The translations under genes and the position numbers were made by a program. The notes beneath the pieces are model-generated. The model ran no database searches. It was given only the letters and a program-made list of their open reading frames with translations, and had not been told where the DNA came from. This document shows positions 36,423 to 45,348 of a stretch of 64,000 nt of DNA, piece by piece. The DNA is taken from positions 1 through 64,000 of the forward strand of contig NZ_JANIBL010000016.1 in assembly GCF_024505055.1 (NCBI RefSeq), read 5' to 3'. The first letter of the stretch is position 1; every line of letters begins with the position of its first letter. This DNA is from Methylomonas rosea. Its GTDB lineage: Bacteria; Pseudomonadota; Gammaproteobacteria; Methylococcales; Methylomonadaceae.

Positions 36423-37451
36423 CTAAGCCGGCGGTTTGCTTATTTGTAACGCTTCAAACTTAGCCTCACGTTCGCGCATTTCCCAGTTTGCTTTGGTTTT
36501 CATGATCTCCGGCAGTATGGTCATGAAGCAATCGATAAACTTGGGGTCGAAATGCTGGCCAGCGCCTTGCTTGAGGAAATTCAAGATGTCGTCCAATGCC
36601 CAGGCGTTTTTATAAGGGCGGGTCATCGATAGCGCATCGAACACATCCGCGATAGCGACGATACGCGCCGATTCGGGTATGGACAACCCACTCAAACCAA
36701 AGGGATAGCCACTGCCGTCCCATTTTTCGTGATGGTGTAACGCAATTTCAGCGGCTAGGTCAAATAGCGGGGATTGACTGGTCGACAGAATTTCATAACC
36801 AATTTGCGTATGCGTTTTCATGATGTCCCATTCGTCGGCATCGAGTTTGCCGGGTTTGCGCAAGATAGAGTCGGGTATGCCGATTTTGCCGGTATCGTGC
36901 ATGGCGGCGGCATACTCAAGCAGTTCGCATTGTTCGGCATCCCAAGCCAATGCTTCGGCAAGTTTTCGCGAATAAGCGGCCATGCGCCAAATATGCAAAC
37001 CGGTGTCGGTATCGTTGTAATGCCCGGCTTTTCCGAGCATATAGATGGCTTTGTGGTAACTGTCTTCCAGTTTGGTGGCGCGGATCAGGGATAAATGCGT
37101 TTTTACCCTGGCAAGCACGATGTCCGCCGATACCGGCTTGGTGAGATAGTCGACACAGCCGATAGCAAAGCCTTCTTTCTCTTTGCCGCTCTCCGCCAAA
37201 GAGGTCACAAAAATAACCGGTATTGATTCAAGCTTCGGGTCGGCTTTCAGCGCTCTACAGACTTGATAGCCATCCATACCCGGCATCTGAATATCAAGAA
37301 GAATCAAACTGGGGCGAACTTTATTGACCAATTCCAGCGCTTCCGGGCCGTTCACTGCAAAGCGTAATGAGTAATCCTTTTGTAGAATCTGCCGTAAGAT
37401 GGCGAGGTTGCTGGGTTCGTCATCAACGATAAGAATGGGTCCATGGGGCAT
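36423..37451 (-). CDS. Response regulator with HD-GYP phosphodiesterase domain
   Basis: 342 residues. The receiver domain (ILIVDDEPSNLAIL, phospho-Asp in LILLDIQMPGMDGY, Lys in LTKPVSADIV) is joined to an HD-GYP domain with HDTGKIGIPD, HHEKWDGSGYP and MTRPYKN. Such RpfG-like proteins degrade cyclic di-GMP when phosphorylated. It starts 22 nt after the giant hybrid kinase, its likely partner. Confidence 0.93.
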   Translation of the reverse strand: MPHGPILIVDDEPSNLAILRQILQKDYSLRFAVNGPEALELVNKVRPSLILLDIQMPGMDGYQVCRALKADPKLESIPVIFVTSLAESGKEKEGFAIGCVDYLTKPVSADIVLARVKTHLSLIRATKLEDSYHKAIYMLGKAGHYNDTDTGLHIWRMAAYSRKLAEALAWDAEQCELLEYAAAMHDTGKIGIPDSILRKPGKLDADEWDIMKTHTQIGYEILSTSQSPLFDLAAEIALHHHEKWDGSGYPFGLSGLSIPESARIVAIADVFDALSMTRPYKNAWALDDILNFLKQGAGQHFDPKFIDCFMTILPEIMKTKANWEMREREAKFEALQISKPPA

Positions 37452-37473
37452 GAAGCTTATTCCTAAAATTAAA

Positions 37474-40400
37474 TCAGCTGGCGTAAACCTGGGCCAGCAG
37501 CGCTTTTGTCAAAGTAATCGCCGCATTGAAATCGAAATTATCCAGATGCGCGCGAATCTGTTCAAGCTCCGGTGAAGTCAGGATCAGTGCCAACTCCCGC
37601 ACCAGCCTTTCCGCAAGTTCAAGGTCGTGCAACTCTAGCGTTTCAAGTAACTTGCCCAGTATCCTGTGCATTTCCGCTGGATCATTGACCACCTTATGGT
37701 TCGGCACCGCTTCGCTAAATTCATCATCGACAAGGTTCAGAATTGTAATCGAGTTGCATGCCTCGATTACGGCAGCTTGCAGTTCCTGGCTAGCGATAGC
37801 AGCCGATGCGTCCGCATGCGTTAACAAATCGTTCACCTCGCGTGCTTTCAGCGCCAATTGCGTTAAGCCAAGACTAGCGGATACGCCAATCAGCTTATGA
37901 GCCAGCTCCGCAGCGGCAACCCAATAGCCCTTGTCGATGTATTCGAAAATAGTGTCGCCTACGGTCGCATAGGTTTCCACAAATTTACCGAAATACTTTT
38001 GGTAAACCTTTTTGTCTTGCCACTGATTCAAAATATAAGCTAAATCGATGCCAGGCAAGGCCAAGGGGCTATCGTTCGAGTCTGCTGGTTCTGTTGCCTG
38101 GGATACCGAGGGCGTCGCAGCCGAAGTGTCTGTTTCGTGGGTATCCCGTTGGGTAAAGCGGCTAATCACATTCAACAAATGATCCACGTTAAACGGCTTT
38201 GACACATAATCATCCATGCCGGCTTCGCGCGCGGCATCCGCCAACTCGTTAAATGCGCCGGCGGTCAGCGCGATGATGGGCAATCGCTGCCAATCGGTGT
38301 TCTGTCTGATCAATCGGGTTGCCGCGTAACCATCCAGGCGCGGCATTTGCACATCCATCAAGATCATATCGACAACATGATCCTTTGCTGCCAACCAGTC
38401 CAAAGCCTCTTGACCATCAGTCGCTAAAAATACGACGGCACCGTCGGCCTCGAGTATATCCTTAGCTACTTCGCGATTGATCTCGCTGTCATCCACCACC
38501 AGTACTCTGACCCCCGGTATACGCTTGAGATAAGGCAATTCGGACTGAACGGGTTTTAAGTTGCTAGGTTGGATGCGCTGAGACAACTGCATGGACACAG
38601 CGTTATATAGCGCCGAGGCGGTGACCGGCTTGTTCAGCACGGTATCGATAAACGCCATGCCGGGATCGGAAAACAATTCATCGCGGGAATACGCGGTAAC
38701 CAATATCACAACGGGCATGTCCTGCGTCTGGCAGCCTCTTGCCTGCAAAGTTTGCCGGATTGCCCTGGCCGTCGCGAAACCATCCAAACCAGGCATTTTC
38801 CAGTCAAGCAACACCACATCATAACGACGATGTGCGTCCCAACACGCCTCGAGTCGTAATAAAGCCGCGCAGCCGGAATCCGTACTCTCAACTGTCCAGC
38901 CCAGGCAGTTTGCAATATTAACCAGCGCGTCGCGCGCCGGGTCGCTATCGTCACTCACCAGGACATGTAAATCTTGCAAAGCCGGTAACGAAACATTATT
39001 GGTTTGAAAATGACGCGCCAGCGGTAGCGTGAACCAAAATTCACTGCCAAATCCCACTTGGCTTTTGATTCTCAGTGTCCCACCCATCAGGCCCACCAAT
39101 TGACGGCTGATAGGCAAACCTAAACCCGTACCGCCAAAGCGGCGCGTGATAGACGTATCGGCCTGGGTAAAGGCGCTAAAAATTTCATTTTGCGCGCTTT
39201 CGGAAATACCAATGCCCGTATCGCGGACACTGAAGCGGAGCCGGACGTGTTGTTCCTGCTGCGCTTCCACGCTGATACGCAGCTCAACTTCACCGTGCTG
39301 GGTAAATTTGATAGCGTTACTGAGCAGATTAAGCAGCACTTGCCGCAAACGGGTGGCATCGCCGATTAATGTTGTAAACTGCGGTTGCGGCGGGTTGATG
39401 ATCAATTCCAGATGTTTGCCTTTAAGCAGCGGTGCCGTCAGATCGGCAACACTGTCCAGCATGTCCAGCAAATCGAACGGTGCCTGTTCAATGTCCAAAT
39501 GTCCCGCCTCAATCTTGGAAAAGTCCAGAATGTCGTTGATTATCCCGAGCAGAGTCTCTCCGGCATTGTGTATTTTTCGGACCAATTGATGCGACTCCTC
39601 GTCCAGAGCGCGCTTTTCCAGCAAATAACAAAAGCCCAGGACCGCGTTCATCGGGGTACGGATTTCATGGCTCATGTTGGCTATAAACGTACCTTTTACC
39701 TGCGATAAACGCTCGGCTTCCTGACGTGCGGCGAATAGTTCCTGGGTGCGATTCTCAACCAGTTCTTCCAGTTGATCGCGATAACGGATAAGTTCTACTT
39801 CGTTTTGCTTGCGCAGACTAATATCCTGAACAGTGGCAACGCGGTATAGCAGCGAATTGGCTTCCTTGACGCTGACGATATCAACCTGCACATCCAAATC
39901 AACGCCGCTTTTTGTATGATGGCGTGATTCAAAGCTAACTTGCCCTTCTTTATCCGCTAGATTGACGTATTTTTTGATCTGTTCATGTTTGTCGGGAGTG
40001 TATAAGGCCAACACCGGCAGACCCGCAACCTCATCGGGGCTGTCATAGCCTTCAAGTCTGGCAAAGGCAGGATTGCCGAAAATAATCTGATTGGTGGCGG
40101 GATTGCTGATGACTATCCCATGCGCGCAATATTTAAAGGCATTCGCCCAAAGCTTGGTATCAGCCAGCATCTTATGCTGAGCGGTTACATCCAGATGAGT
40201 GCCGATCATCCTTAAAGGACGCCCGTCGGCATCGCGACTGACGACCATCCCCCGGGCTTGTATCCAAAGCATGTCGTTATGTCGATTGCGCATGCGATAT
40301 TCTTGTTGGTAGTAAGCGCTTTCGCCGCGAAAATGCTGATCTACCGCGGTCATGGCCGCTTTAAGATCATCCGGGTCCAGTCGCGACGACCATTCTTCAA

Positions 40401-43206
40401 ATCGATTGGAAATCTCCTCGTCAGCGTAGCCCAGCATGGTTTTCCAGCGCTTGGAGAAAAATACGCTGTCGTTTTGAATATCCCAGTCCCAAACACCTTG
40501 ATCGCTGCCAACCAAGGCAAATTGCCAACGTGCTTCGGAAACCCTTAAGTTTTCCTCATTTTCTTTTAAATCGTGAATATCTGTGCAAGTGCCTATCCAC
40601 TTATAGATTTCGCCGTGTTCATTCAACAGCGGTACCCCGCGAATCAGCCACCAGCGATAGACACCATCAGCGCGTCGCAGTCGGCATTCCAGGGAATAGT
40701 TATCAAGTTGCTGTGTCGCGCGTTGCCATGCTGCCCATGCGCGCGGTTGATCGTCCGGATGAAAAGGGATAACCCAGCCGTGCCCGTAACTTTCCTCAAG
40801 CGACAGTCCCGTATATGCCACCCATTTCTGATTGAAATAGATGGTCCAGCCGTCAGGACGGGTAGCCCACACCATCTGCGGCATGGACTCCGCAAACGCG
40901 TGAAACTCCCGTTCTACTTCCTGGAGTAAGGTGTGAGCCTCTGCCGCTTGTCGCAGGCGGGCTATTTCCAGGCGCGACTGCACGCTGGTCAGTAGCTCGC
41001 GAGCACTGAAGGGCTTGACCAAGTATTCGTCGGCTCCCGATTTAAGTCCGTCCGCGCGCGCCTCTTCACCGGCACGCGCAGACAGCAGAATGATAGGCAG
41101 TGAACTGGTTTTTGGAGATTTGCGAAGCGCCGCTACCAAGCCTAATCCGTCCAGGCGCGGCATCATGATGTCGGTCAGGAGCATATCCGGGCACTGTTGC
41201 TGGATGGCGGCCAATGCGGCTTCGCCATCCCGAAAAGTAGATACCTGATAGCCCTGTTTTTGCAATACCCTGCTGACGTACTGCAGCATGTCGAGATTGT
41301 CGTCCGCCAACACGATACGCGCCAAGGGATTGCTGCCAACGGACGCTGGGTCTTGCTCGGTCAATCCGCCGGGAATCGTTGGTTCACTGTCGGCACCCGG
41401 TAGCCAGCTCTCTACTTCGTTAATAAACAGTCGAACTTCTCCCGAGCCGGATGGTTGGGGTTCTCGAATGTTCTCAGCCTGCAAATGCCTGGTTCCCCTC
41501 GGCACTGTCACGGTGAAGATACTGCCGACGCCCGATTGACTTTGTACACTGACGTCCCCGCCCTGCATCCTGGTCAGTTCCTGCACCAATGCCAGGCCGA
41601 TACCGGTGCCCTCGTGGGTACGGGATCGCGAGTTTTGGATTCTATGAAACCGCTCAAAAATGCGCGCCTGTTGATCCTCGGCAATCCCCACTCCGGTGTC
41701 GCGCACCGCTAGTTCCACATGACTTTCGCAAGCGCGCACCGACACCTCTATCTCACCGGTAAAGGTAAACTTCAAGGCGTTGCTGAGCAGATTGATGACG
41801 ATCTTTTCCCACATCCGCCGGTCTACATAAACGGGTTCCGGCAGTTCTGGGGTGGAAACGATTAGCCTAAGGCCGGCCTTTTCGATAGCCGAACGAAATA
41901 AACTCGCCAGATCCGCTGTGAACTTGCCGAGTTCCGTGGCTTCGTAGACCGCTTCCATGCGGTTGGCTTCGATGCTGGCAAAATCCAGCAGGGTATTTAC
42001 CAGCTTGAGTAAGCGAAAGCCATTGCGATGTACCAGTTTTAGCTGATCGTAGGCAGAGATCGGCAGGCTGATATTTGCATTGGCATAGTCGGCCAGCAGG
42101 TCTTCCAGCGGCCCCAGCATTAAAGTGATGGGTGTGCGGAATTCGTGGCTGACGTTACTGAAGAAGGCGATTTTTGCCCGGTCTAGCTCTGCAAGTGCTT
42201 CGATGCGCCGGCGTTCGTCTTCGTCGGCTTGCGCTTTAACCAGCAGACTGGATACCGCCGAACCGAGCATGGCGTAGAAATTTCTGTAAGGTTCATCCAG
42301 TGCGCGCCGCGCGCTCACCCCGGCCACCAATAAATACCGTTGGCAATCCGGACCGATGGCTGGCATGGGCAAAACCACGGCGGAGTTGGGTGGTTCGGGA
42401 TAAGGAGCGCATATCAAGGAGCCGAAACGATTCGTTAAGCCGTCAACTTCAAGATTCTGTCCGGTCCGCAAGGCTTCCGCCAGCGGCCAGCTTGCCGGAG
42501 ACCTGATGTTTGAAAGCGCCTGTGTCTGTGTAGTGTCTTGATCGAAGCCGACGTTGCCGATTAACTCGGCGTCACCCGATTTATCATCCAGCCGATAACA
42601 CAGCGCGAACGGCACATCCAGATTATGACTTGCCAGCGTTTGCAGCAATTGCTGCAAAGTATCCGCGACACTCCGTACGCTCTGCGTTTGATAGGCCAAT
42701 TCCCGCAATACCTCCAGTCTGCGTTCGATCAACGATTGTTGAGTCAGTTCTACCACGGGATGGAATAAGCCGCCCACGGCCCCTGTTTCATCGTGAATCG
42801 GGCTGAACGAGAAGGTGAAAAAGGTTTCTTCCAGATAACCGTTTCGGTCGATAAACAAGCGTTGATTGGTCAGAAAAGCGGTCTGGCCCGTGGCAGCGCT
42901 CTCGAAGGCTGGACCGATTACCGGCCAGGCGGAGAGCCAGCATTCCTTGAAATCCTGACCCATCGCATGCGGATGCTTGGCTCCGCAGATCGGCCAGTAG
43001 CCGTCGTTATAGATTTGCGTGCGCTCGGCACCCCAGGCAATAGCGATCGGAAAGTTGGAGGAAAGGCAAAGGCTCACTGTCGTGCGTAAACTTTGCGACC
43101 AGGATTCTATGGGGCCGAGTGGCGTCTGCGCCCAATCCTTGGCTGCAACCAGCTTTCCCATTTCGCCGGCGCTTTGCAGCCAATTGCTTGAATTAGAATT
43201 GTCCAT
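37474..43206 (-). CDS. 1910-residue hybrid histidine kinase with two kinase cores, three receivers and HPt
   Basis: Soluble, with no transmembrane helix seen. Order: N-terminal PAS-like sensor (1-160), GAF-like (165-330), HisKA with SHEFRTP (His about 353) and HATPase, receiver 1 with LLTDIMMPRLDG (Asp about 677), three PAS/PAC domains (about 775-1150), a coiled coil, a second HisKA with SHEIRTP (His about 1180) and HATPase (GTGLGLPISRQL), receiver 2 with VVLLDWKMPGLDG (about 1466), receiver 3 with MILMDVQMPRLDG (about 1617) and HPt with LAHKLIGVSASLG (His about 1768). It could be a fusion of two hybrid kinases (inference). It probably feeds the adjacent HD-GYP regulator and so links cytoplasmic sensing to c-di-GMP. 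The signal is unknown. Confidence 0.92.
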   Translation of the reverse strand: MDNSNSSNWLQSAGEMGKLVAAKDWAQTPLGPIESWSQSLRTTVSLCLSSNFPIAIAWGAERTQIYNDGYWPICGAKHPHAMGQDFKECWLSAWPVIGPAFESAATGQTAFLTNQRLFIDRNGYLEETFFTFSFSPIHDETGAVGGLFHPVVELTQQSLIERRLEVLRELAYQTQSVRSVADTLQQLLQTLASHNLDVPFALCYRLDDKSGDAELIGNVGFDQDTTQTQALSNIRSPASWPLAEALRTGQNLEVDGLTNRFGSLICAPYPEPPNSAVVLPMPAIGPDCQRYLLVAGVSARRALDEPYRNFYAMLGSAVSSLLVKAQADEDERRRIEALAELDRAKIAFFSNVSHEFRTPITLMLGPLEDLLADYANANISLPISAYDQLKLVHRNGFRLLKLVNTLLDFASIEANRMEAVYEATELGKFTADLASLFRSAIEKAGLRLIVSTPELPEPVYVDRRMWEKIVINLLSNALKFTFTGEIEVSVRACESHVELAVRDTGVGIAEDQQARIFERFHRIQNSRSRTHEGTGIGLALVQELTRMQGGDVSVQSQSGVGSIFTVTVPRGTRHLQAENIREPQPSGSGEVRLFINEVESWLPGADSEPTIPGGLTEQDPASVGSNPLARIVLADDNLDMLQYVSRVLQKQGYQVSTFRDGEAALAAIQQQCPDMLLTDIMMPRLDGLGLVAALRKSPKTSSLPIILLSARAGEEARADGLKSGADEYLVKPFSARELLTSVQSRLEIARLRQAAEAHTLLQEVEREFHAFAESMPQMVWATRPDGWTIYFNQKWVAYTGLSLEESYGHGWVIPFHPDDQPRAWAAWQRATQQLDNYSLECRLRRADGVYRWWLIRGVPLLNEHGEIYKWIGTCTDIHDLKENEENLRVSEARWQFALVGSDQGVWDWDIQNDSVFFSKRWKTMLGYADEEISNRFEEWSSRLDPDDLKAAMTAVDQHFRGESAYYQQEYRMRNRHNDMLWIQARGMVVSRDADGRPLRMIGTHLDVTAQHKMLADTKLWANAFKYCAHGIVISNPATNQIIFGNPAFARLEGYDSPDEVAGLPVLALYTPDKHEQIKKYVNLADKEGQVSFESRHHTKSGVDLDVQVDIVSVKEANSLLYRVATVQDISLRKQNEVELIRYRDQLEELVENRTQELFAARQEAERLSQVKGTFIANMSHEIRTPMNAVLGFCYLLEKRALDEESHQLVRKIHNAGETLLGIINDILDFSKIEAGHLDIEQAPFDLLDMLDSVADLTAPLLKGKHLELIINPPQPQFTTLIGDATRLRQVLLNLLSNAIKFTQHGEVELRISVEAQQEQHVRLRFSVRDTGIGISESAQNEIFSAFTQADTSITRRFGGTGLGLPISRQLVGLMGGTLRIKSQVGFGSEFWFTLPLARHFQTNNVSLPALQDLHVLVSDDSDPARDALVNIANCLGWTVESTDSGCAALLRLEACWDAHRRYDVVLLDWKMPGLDGFATARAIRQTLQARGCQTQDMPVVILVTAYSRDELFSDPGMAFIDTVLNKPVTASALYNAVSMQLSQRIQPSNLKPVQSELPYLKRIPGVRVLVVDDSEINREVAKDILEADGAVVFLATDGQEALDWLAAKDHVVDMILMDVQMPRLDGYAATRLIRQNTDWQRLPIIALTAGAFNELADAAREAGMDDYVSKPFNVDHLLNVISRFTQRDTHETDTSAATPSVSQATEPADSNDSPLALPGIDLAYILNQWQDKKVYQKYFGKFVETYATVGDTIFEYIDKGYWVAAAELAHKLIGVSASLGLTQLALKAREVNDLLTHADASAAIASQELQAAVIEACNSITILNLVDDEFSEAVPNHKVVNDPAEMHRILGKLLETLELHDLELAERLVRELALILTSPELEQIRAHLDNFDFNAAITLTKALLAQVYAS

Positions 43207-43392
43207 TGCCTGTTTTCTAAAAAATTTACAATTCAGTGTAGCCCTATTTCGATGCTTGGCAAAACTGCACGGCGACTCACTGCAGACGCCAAATAGCTCA
43301 ACCTGGCATGTAGCCGTTTCCGATGGAAATAGGCTAGGCTAAGACCTAAGCGCATCGGCCAAACTCGTCGTTCACACCTTGCTGAAAATTGA

Positions 43393-43410
43393 CAATCAAT
43401 CGATTGATTG
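43393..43410. promoter_or_regulatory. TetR-type operator, distal copy
   Basis: Perfect 18-bp palindrome with core AATCAATCGATTGATT, identical in its 16-bp core to a second copy 27 bp (centre to centre) downstream. It lies just before the TetR-family gene, as expected for autoregulation. Confidence 0.75.
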
Positions 43411-43419
43411 ATATTTTGC

Positions 43420-43437
43420 AAATCAATCGATTGATTT
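43420..43437. promoter_or_regulatory. TetR-type operator, proximal copy
   Basis: Perfect 18-bp palindrome with the same AATCAATCGATTGATT core, ending 30 bp before the TetR-family start codon. The 27-bp centre spacing puts the two dimers a little over two and a half helical turns apart. The tandem could repress both the regulator gene and the pump genes if these share this promoter. Confidence 0.75.
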
Positions 43438-43467
43438 TATTTCTGGCAAGCACTTCTCCGAGGCAGC

Positions 43468-44133
43468 ATGGTCACAACCGAAAACTTAAATACAGACGTT
43501 CACGACGCACGCAGCCGACTGGTGATGTCCGCGTTGCGGCTATTTGCTGAAAAAGGCTACAAGGCCGCTTCCACGCGGGAAATCTGCGATGCAGCGGGTG
43601 CGAATATTTCCGCTATCCGCTATTACTTCGGCGATAAGGCCGGGCTGTACCGTGCCGCGTTCACCGAACCGATGGGCGATCTGCCGTGCGGCTCCAATGT
43701 GGCGGAATACGCGGACTTACCCTTGCGCGATGTGCTGGGCAGGTTTTTCAGCGAATTTCTGGAGCCTTTTAAAAGGGGCGCGGAGCTGGGATTAGTGATG
43801 AAGCTGCATTTTCGGGAAATGATCGAGCCGACCGGCGCTTGGCAACAAGAAATCGACACGGAAATCAAACCGCAACATGAAGCACTGGTTTCGCTGTTGA
43901 AAGCGCATTTACGCCTGCCTGATATTGATGCCGATTTGCATAGGTTGGCTTTCGCGATGATAGGGATGGCTGTGTATTTTTATGTGGGGCAAGAAGTCGT
44001 CTCAGTTATTTCTCCGCAAATTTTAACCGAGCCCAAAGCGATTGATGTGCTGGCGGAGCGTCTAGCCGGTTATGCGGTTGTCATGGTCGAAGGCGAGGCC
44101 GCGCGTCGTGCAGGGGGAGCTGATGAAAAATAA
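43468..44133 (+). CDS. TetR-family repressor (CerR/CecR-like)
   Basis: 221 residues; GAGG lies 5 nt before the ATG. The N-terminal HTH (ALRLFAEKGYKAASTREICD, then AAGANISAIRYYFGDKAGLY) is typical of TetR. The ISAIRYYFG form and the C-terminal layout resemble the CerR/CecR branch that governs drug efflux. Two palindromic operators sit directly upstream. A membrane-fusion protein and RND permease follow on the same strand after 105 bp, so it most likely represses them. Confidence 0.9.
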   Translation: MVTTENLNTDVHDARSRLVMSALRLFAEKGYKAASTREICDAAGANISAIRYYFGDKAGLYRAAFTEPMGDLPCGSNVAEYADLPLRDVLGRFFSEFLEPFKRGAELGLVMKLHFREMIEPTGAWQQEIDTEIKPQHEALVSLLKAHLRLPDIDADLHRLAFAMIGMAVYFYVGQEVVSVISPQILTEPKAIDVLAERLAGYAVVMVEGEAARRAGGADEK

Positions 44134-44238
44134 CCCGCTGAAACTTTTCGTTTTAAGTCCTACGGCGCTGGACGGTTTACTGACAGGCATTCTCCAATTA
44201 TTTTTGCATCAAAACGCCACTTTCACCGGAGGAAAGTC

Positions 44239-45348
44239 ATGAGTAAAGGCAAGATAGCTACATTATTACTCGTCCTGTTATCGATAATTGGTATTGGGAT
44301 AGCCATTGGCCGGGCCAACGAACCAGCCCCGTCAACAACGCCGCCCGCAGCCAATCCTGCACTCAGTGTTTCGGTGATTGGCCCGGAAATGCGTGATATT
44401 CCTGTCAGTCTGACCGCTAACGGTTCAATCGCACCCTGGCAGGAAGCGGTGATCGGCGCCGAAGTCGGCGATCTGCGTCTGAGTGCGGTCAATGTGCAAG
44501 TCGGCGAAGCGGTCAAGAAAGGTCAGGTATTGGCGACATTTTCGGACGAGAGCGTGCTGGCCGATGTCGCGCAAAGCCGCGCGGTTTTGGCGGAAGCAGA
44601 GGCCAATCAGGCTGATGCGCGAATCAACGCCGAACGCGCCGCTCGGCTTGCCAGCAAAGCCTTGAGCGCTCAACAAGTCGGACAATATCTAACCAGCGAA
44701 AAAACCGCCAACGCCAAAGTGCAGCTGGCCAAGGCGCAGTTGGATGCGCAATTGTTGCGGCTGAAATATACCAAGGTGTTAGCCAGCGACGACGGGGTGA
44801 TTTCCTCGCGTAGCGCCACCTTGGGCGCGGTCGCGGCAAAAGGGCAGGAATTGTTTCGTTTGATCCGGCAAAACCGGCTGGAATGGCGCGGCGAGTTGAC
44901 CGCCGCCGAAATGACTCAACTCAAACCTGGCATCAAGGTGAGGGTGGAAGTGCCGAATGTCGGTAGCATTGAAGGTCGCGTACGTTTCCTGGCGCCAACC
45001 CTGGATGTGCAGAATCGCAATGGCCTAGTTTACGTTGATCTACCCAATGCCGTGCAGAGCGGCTTACGCGCAGGCATGTTTGCCCGTGGCGAATTTGATT
45101 TGGGCAACTCCACCGGCCTGACCGTGCCGCAAGAGGCCTTGTCTTTGCGGGATGGCTTTAGTTATGTATTTCTGCTAACAGAACAAATCGAAGACCGAGC
45201 CCGCGTCAAGCAAGTCAAAGTGCAATTGGGTCGCAGAAACGGTGACAAGCTGGAAATTTTATCGGGAGTGGCCGCCGAAGATCGACTGGTGGCTAGCGGA
45301 GCGTCCTTTCTGGCTGACGGCGACAGCGTGCGGGTGTTGACACAATGA
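44239..45348 (+). CDS. RND efflux periplasmic adaptor
   Basis: 369 residues; GGAGG is placed 6-7 nt before the ATG. N-terminal signal anchor (TLLLVLLSIIGIGIAIG), lipoyl halves (GEAVKKGQVLATF and VLASDDGVISSRSATLGA), a short alpha-hairpin rich in Ala/Gln, beta-barrel and membrane-proximal domains. It joins the RND permease to an outer-membrane channel that is not encoded here. The stop overlaps the permease start in ATGA. Confidence 0.92.
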   Translation: MSKGKIATLLLVLLSIIGIGIAIGRANEPAPSTTPPAANPALSVSVIGPEMRDIPVSLTANGSIAPWQEAVIGAEVGDLRLSAVNVQVGEAVKKGQVLATFSDESVLADVAQSRAVLAEAEANQADARINAERAARLASKALSAQQVGQYLTSEKTANAKVQLAKAQLDAQLLRLKYTKVLASDDGVISSRSATLGAVAAKGQELFRLIRQNRLEWRGELTAAEMTQLKPGIKVRVEVPNVGSIEGRVRFLAPTLDVQNRNGLVYVDLPNAVQSGLRAGMFARGEFDLGNSTGLTVPQEALSLRDGFSYVFLLTEQIEDRARVKQVKVQLGRRNGDKLEILSGVAAEDRLVASGASFLADGDSVRVLTQ

